A stretch of 14,302 nucleotides of DNA from Tepidisphaeraceae bacterium. GTDB lineage: Bacteria > Planctomycetota > Phycisphaerae > Tepidisphaerales > Tepidisphaeraceae. The stretch spans positions 1 through 14,302 of the forward strand of contig JANWHF010000206.1 of the NCBI GenBank assembly GCA_025450555.1. The letters are read 5' to 3'. The translations under genes and the position numbers were made by a program. Of the stretch, positions 13,650 through 14,302 are shown piece by piece (position 1 is the first letter of the stretch; each line of letters begins with the position of its first letter). The notes below the pieces were generated by a model. The model had not been told where the DNA came from and did no database searches. It saw only the letters and a program-made list of their open reading frames with translations.

Positions 13650-14302
13650 ATGAATCGTAAAATCGTCATTATCGGCGCCGGCCCGACTGGCCTGGGCGCC
13701 GCCTATCGCCTCAAAGAATTGGGATACAAAAACTTCGAGCTCTACGACCGCCATCCGTACATCGGCGGCCTGGCCAGCAGTTTCAAAGACTCCGCCGGCT
13801 TCACGTGGGACATCGGCGGCCACGTGATGTTCAGCCATTACAAGTACTACGACGACATCTTCGACAAGCTGATGGGCAATGATTTTCAGCTCAACATGCG
13901 CGAATGCTGGGTGCGCATGTTGGATAGATGGGTGCCCTACCCGTTCCAGAACAACATCCGCTATCTCCCGAAAGAGGTTTGCTGCGAATGCCTGACTGGA
14001 TTGGTTGAAGCCCAGACGCTCCGCGATCACAAGGCGACGAAGAATTTCAAGGAATTCATTGACGCGGTGTTCGGCGACGGGATCGTCAAGCACTTCATGG
14101 GCCCCTACAACTTCAAAGTCTGGGCCCATCCGCCCCAAATGATGAACAAGGAATGGATTGGCGAGCGCGTCGCCGTCCTCGATATCAACCGCGCCATTCG
14201 CAACGTCGTAATGGGCTCCGATGATTTTGGCTGGGGTCCCAACAACCAGTTCAAGTTCCCGCTTTATGGTGGAACCGGCGAATTCTATCGGCGATTCGAA
14301 AA
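13650..14302 (+). CDS. FAD-dependent UDP-galactopyranose mutase-like protein (partial, 3' end outside window)
   Basis: The first 217 residues of an FAD protein are present. They open with the dinucleotide-binding motif IVIIGAGPTGLGAAYRLKE (5-23), an acidic residue ending the second strand (ELYDR, 30-34), then YIGGLASSF (37-45), FTWDIGGHVMFSHY (51-64) and NNQFKFPLYGGTGEFYRRF near 198-216. This matches the NAD(P)-binding/amine-oxidase type that includes UDP-galactopyranose mutase and protoporphyrinogen oxidase-like enzymes. The aromatic YPF and GGTGEFYRR features, and the glycosyltransferase neighbour, favour the sugar-mutase side, which would convert UDP-Galp to UDP-Galf or act on a related sugar. 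GGAGAG (13638-13643) lies 6 bases before the ATG. The gap to the GH-GT gene is 109 bases. The catalytic Arg residues and the C terminus are outside the window, so the reaction is not secured. Confidence 0.75.
   Translation, partial: MNRKIVIIGAGPTGLGAAYRLKELGYKNFELYDRHPYIGGLASSFKDSAGFTWDIGGHVMFSHYKYYDDIFDKLMGNDFQLNMRECWVRMLDRWVPYPFQNNIRYLPKEVCCECLTGLVEAQTLRDHKATKNFKEFIDAVFGDGIVKHFMGPYNFKVWAHPPQMMNKEWIGERVAVLDINRAIRNVVMGSDDFGWGPNNQFKFPLYGGTGEFYRRFE

Noticed and set aside
12752..13669. Antisense open frame of 305 codons opposite the glycosyltransferase domain and the following gap
   Set aside because: The sense strand carries clear GT-B motifs throughout. The antisense product is unrecognisable and its start lies inside the mutase-like gene.
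13443..14138. Antisense open frame of 231 codons at the right end
   Set aside because: The plus strand encodes a clear FAD-binding protein from 13650 that runs off the window, and the antisense frame is its shadow.

Overview
The window looks like chromosomal DNA of a moderately GC-rich bacterium, most likely a member of Planctomycetota. The reasons are a fused AroD-AroE protein (also found in plants and Chlamydiae), a BshC-like protein with a TGHQ...GVWTKN N-terminal motif that I associate with planctomycete genomes, and a mix of single-copy biosynthesis genes with envelope-glycan genes. This assignment is inference from protein features. No rRNA or tRNA is present to test it.

Bases 1-5236 (+ strand) hold a compact block: pdxJ (vitamin B6 ring formation), dapA (lysine/diaminopimelate), a bifunctional aroDE (two shikimate-pathway steps), an ICMT/PEMT-type membrane methyltransferase and an HxxxD acyltransferase of the condensation-domain superfamily. 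dapA, aroDE and the methyltransferase are joined by 4-base ATGA stop/start overlaps, and the acyltransferase follows after 14 bases, so these four are almost surely one transcription unit.

Bases 5237-5478 separate convergent genes and carry a cluster of TGGGACA/TGAGACA motifs: two exact 17-base direct repeats and inverted copies that form hairpins.

Bases 5479-8347 (- strand) hold, in transcription order, a small degenerate receiver-like protein, then a family-2 glycosyltransferase with its own promoter-like sequence and an adjacent palindrome, then the BshC-like protein, probably cotranscribed with the glycosyltransferase.

Bases 8426-10125 (+ strand) hold a motA-motB stator pair. It is divergent from the receiver gene and preceded by a nested stem-loop in its leader.

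Bases 10126-10774 are mostly non-coding, but include a likely 58-residue proline-rich small protein with a good ribosome-binding site.

Bases 10775-14302 (+ strand) hold an envelope-glycan module: a 921-residue fusion of a GH1-like glycoside hydrolase domain and a GT-B glycosyltransferase domain joined by a Gly/Asn linker, then the first 217 residues of an FAD protein resembling UDP-galactopyranose mutase. That last gene runs off the right edge of the window.

No mobile elements, CRISPR arrays, tRNAs or rRNAs were seen. The least explained parts are the GH-GT fusion with its mutase-like partner, the TGRGACA repeat cluster, the motA leader hairpin, and the methyltransferase/acyltransferase pair embedded in the amino-acid operon.
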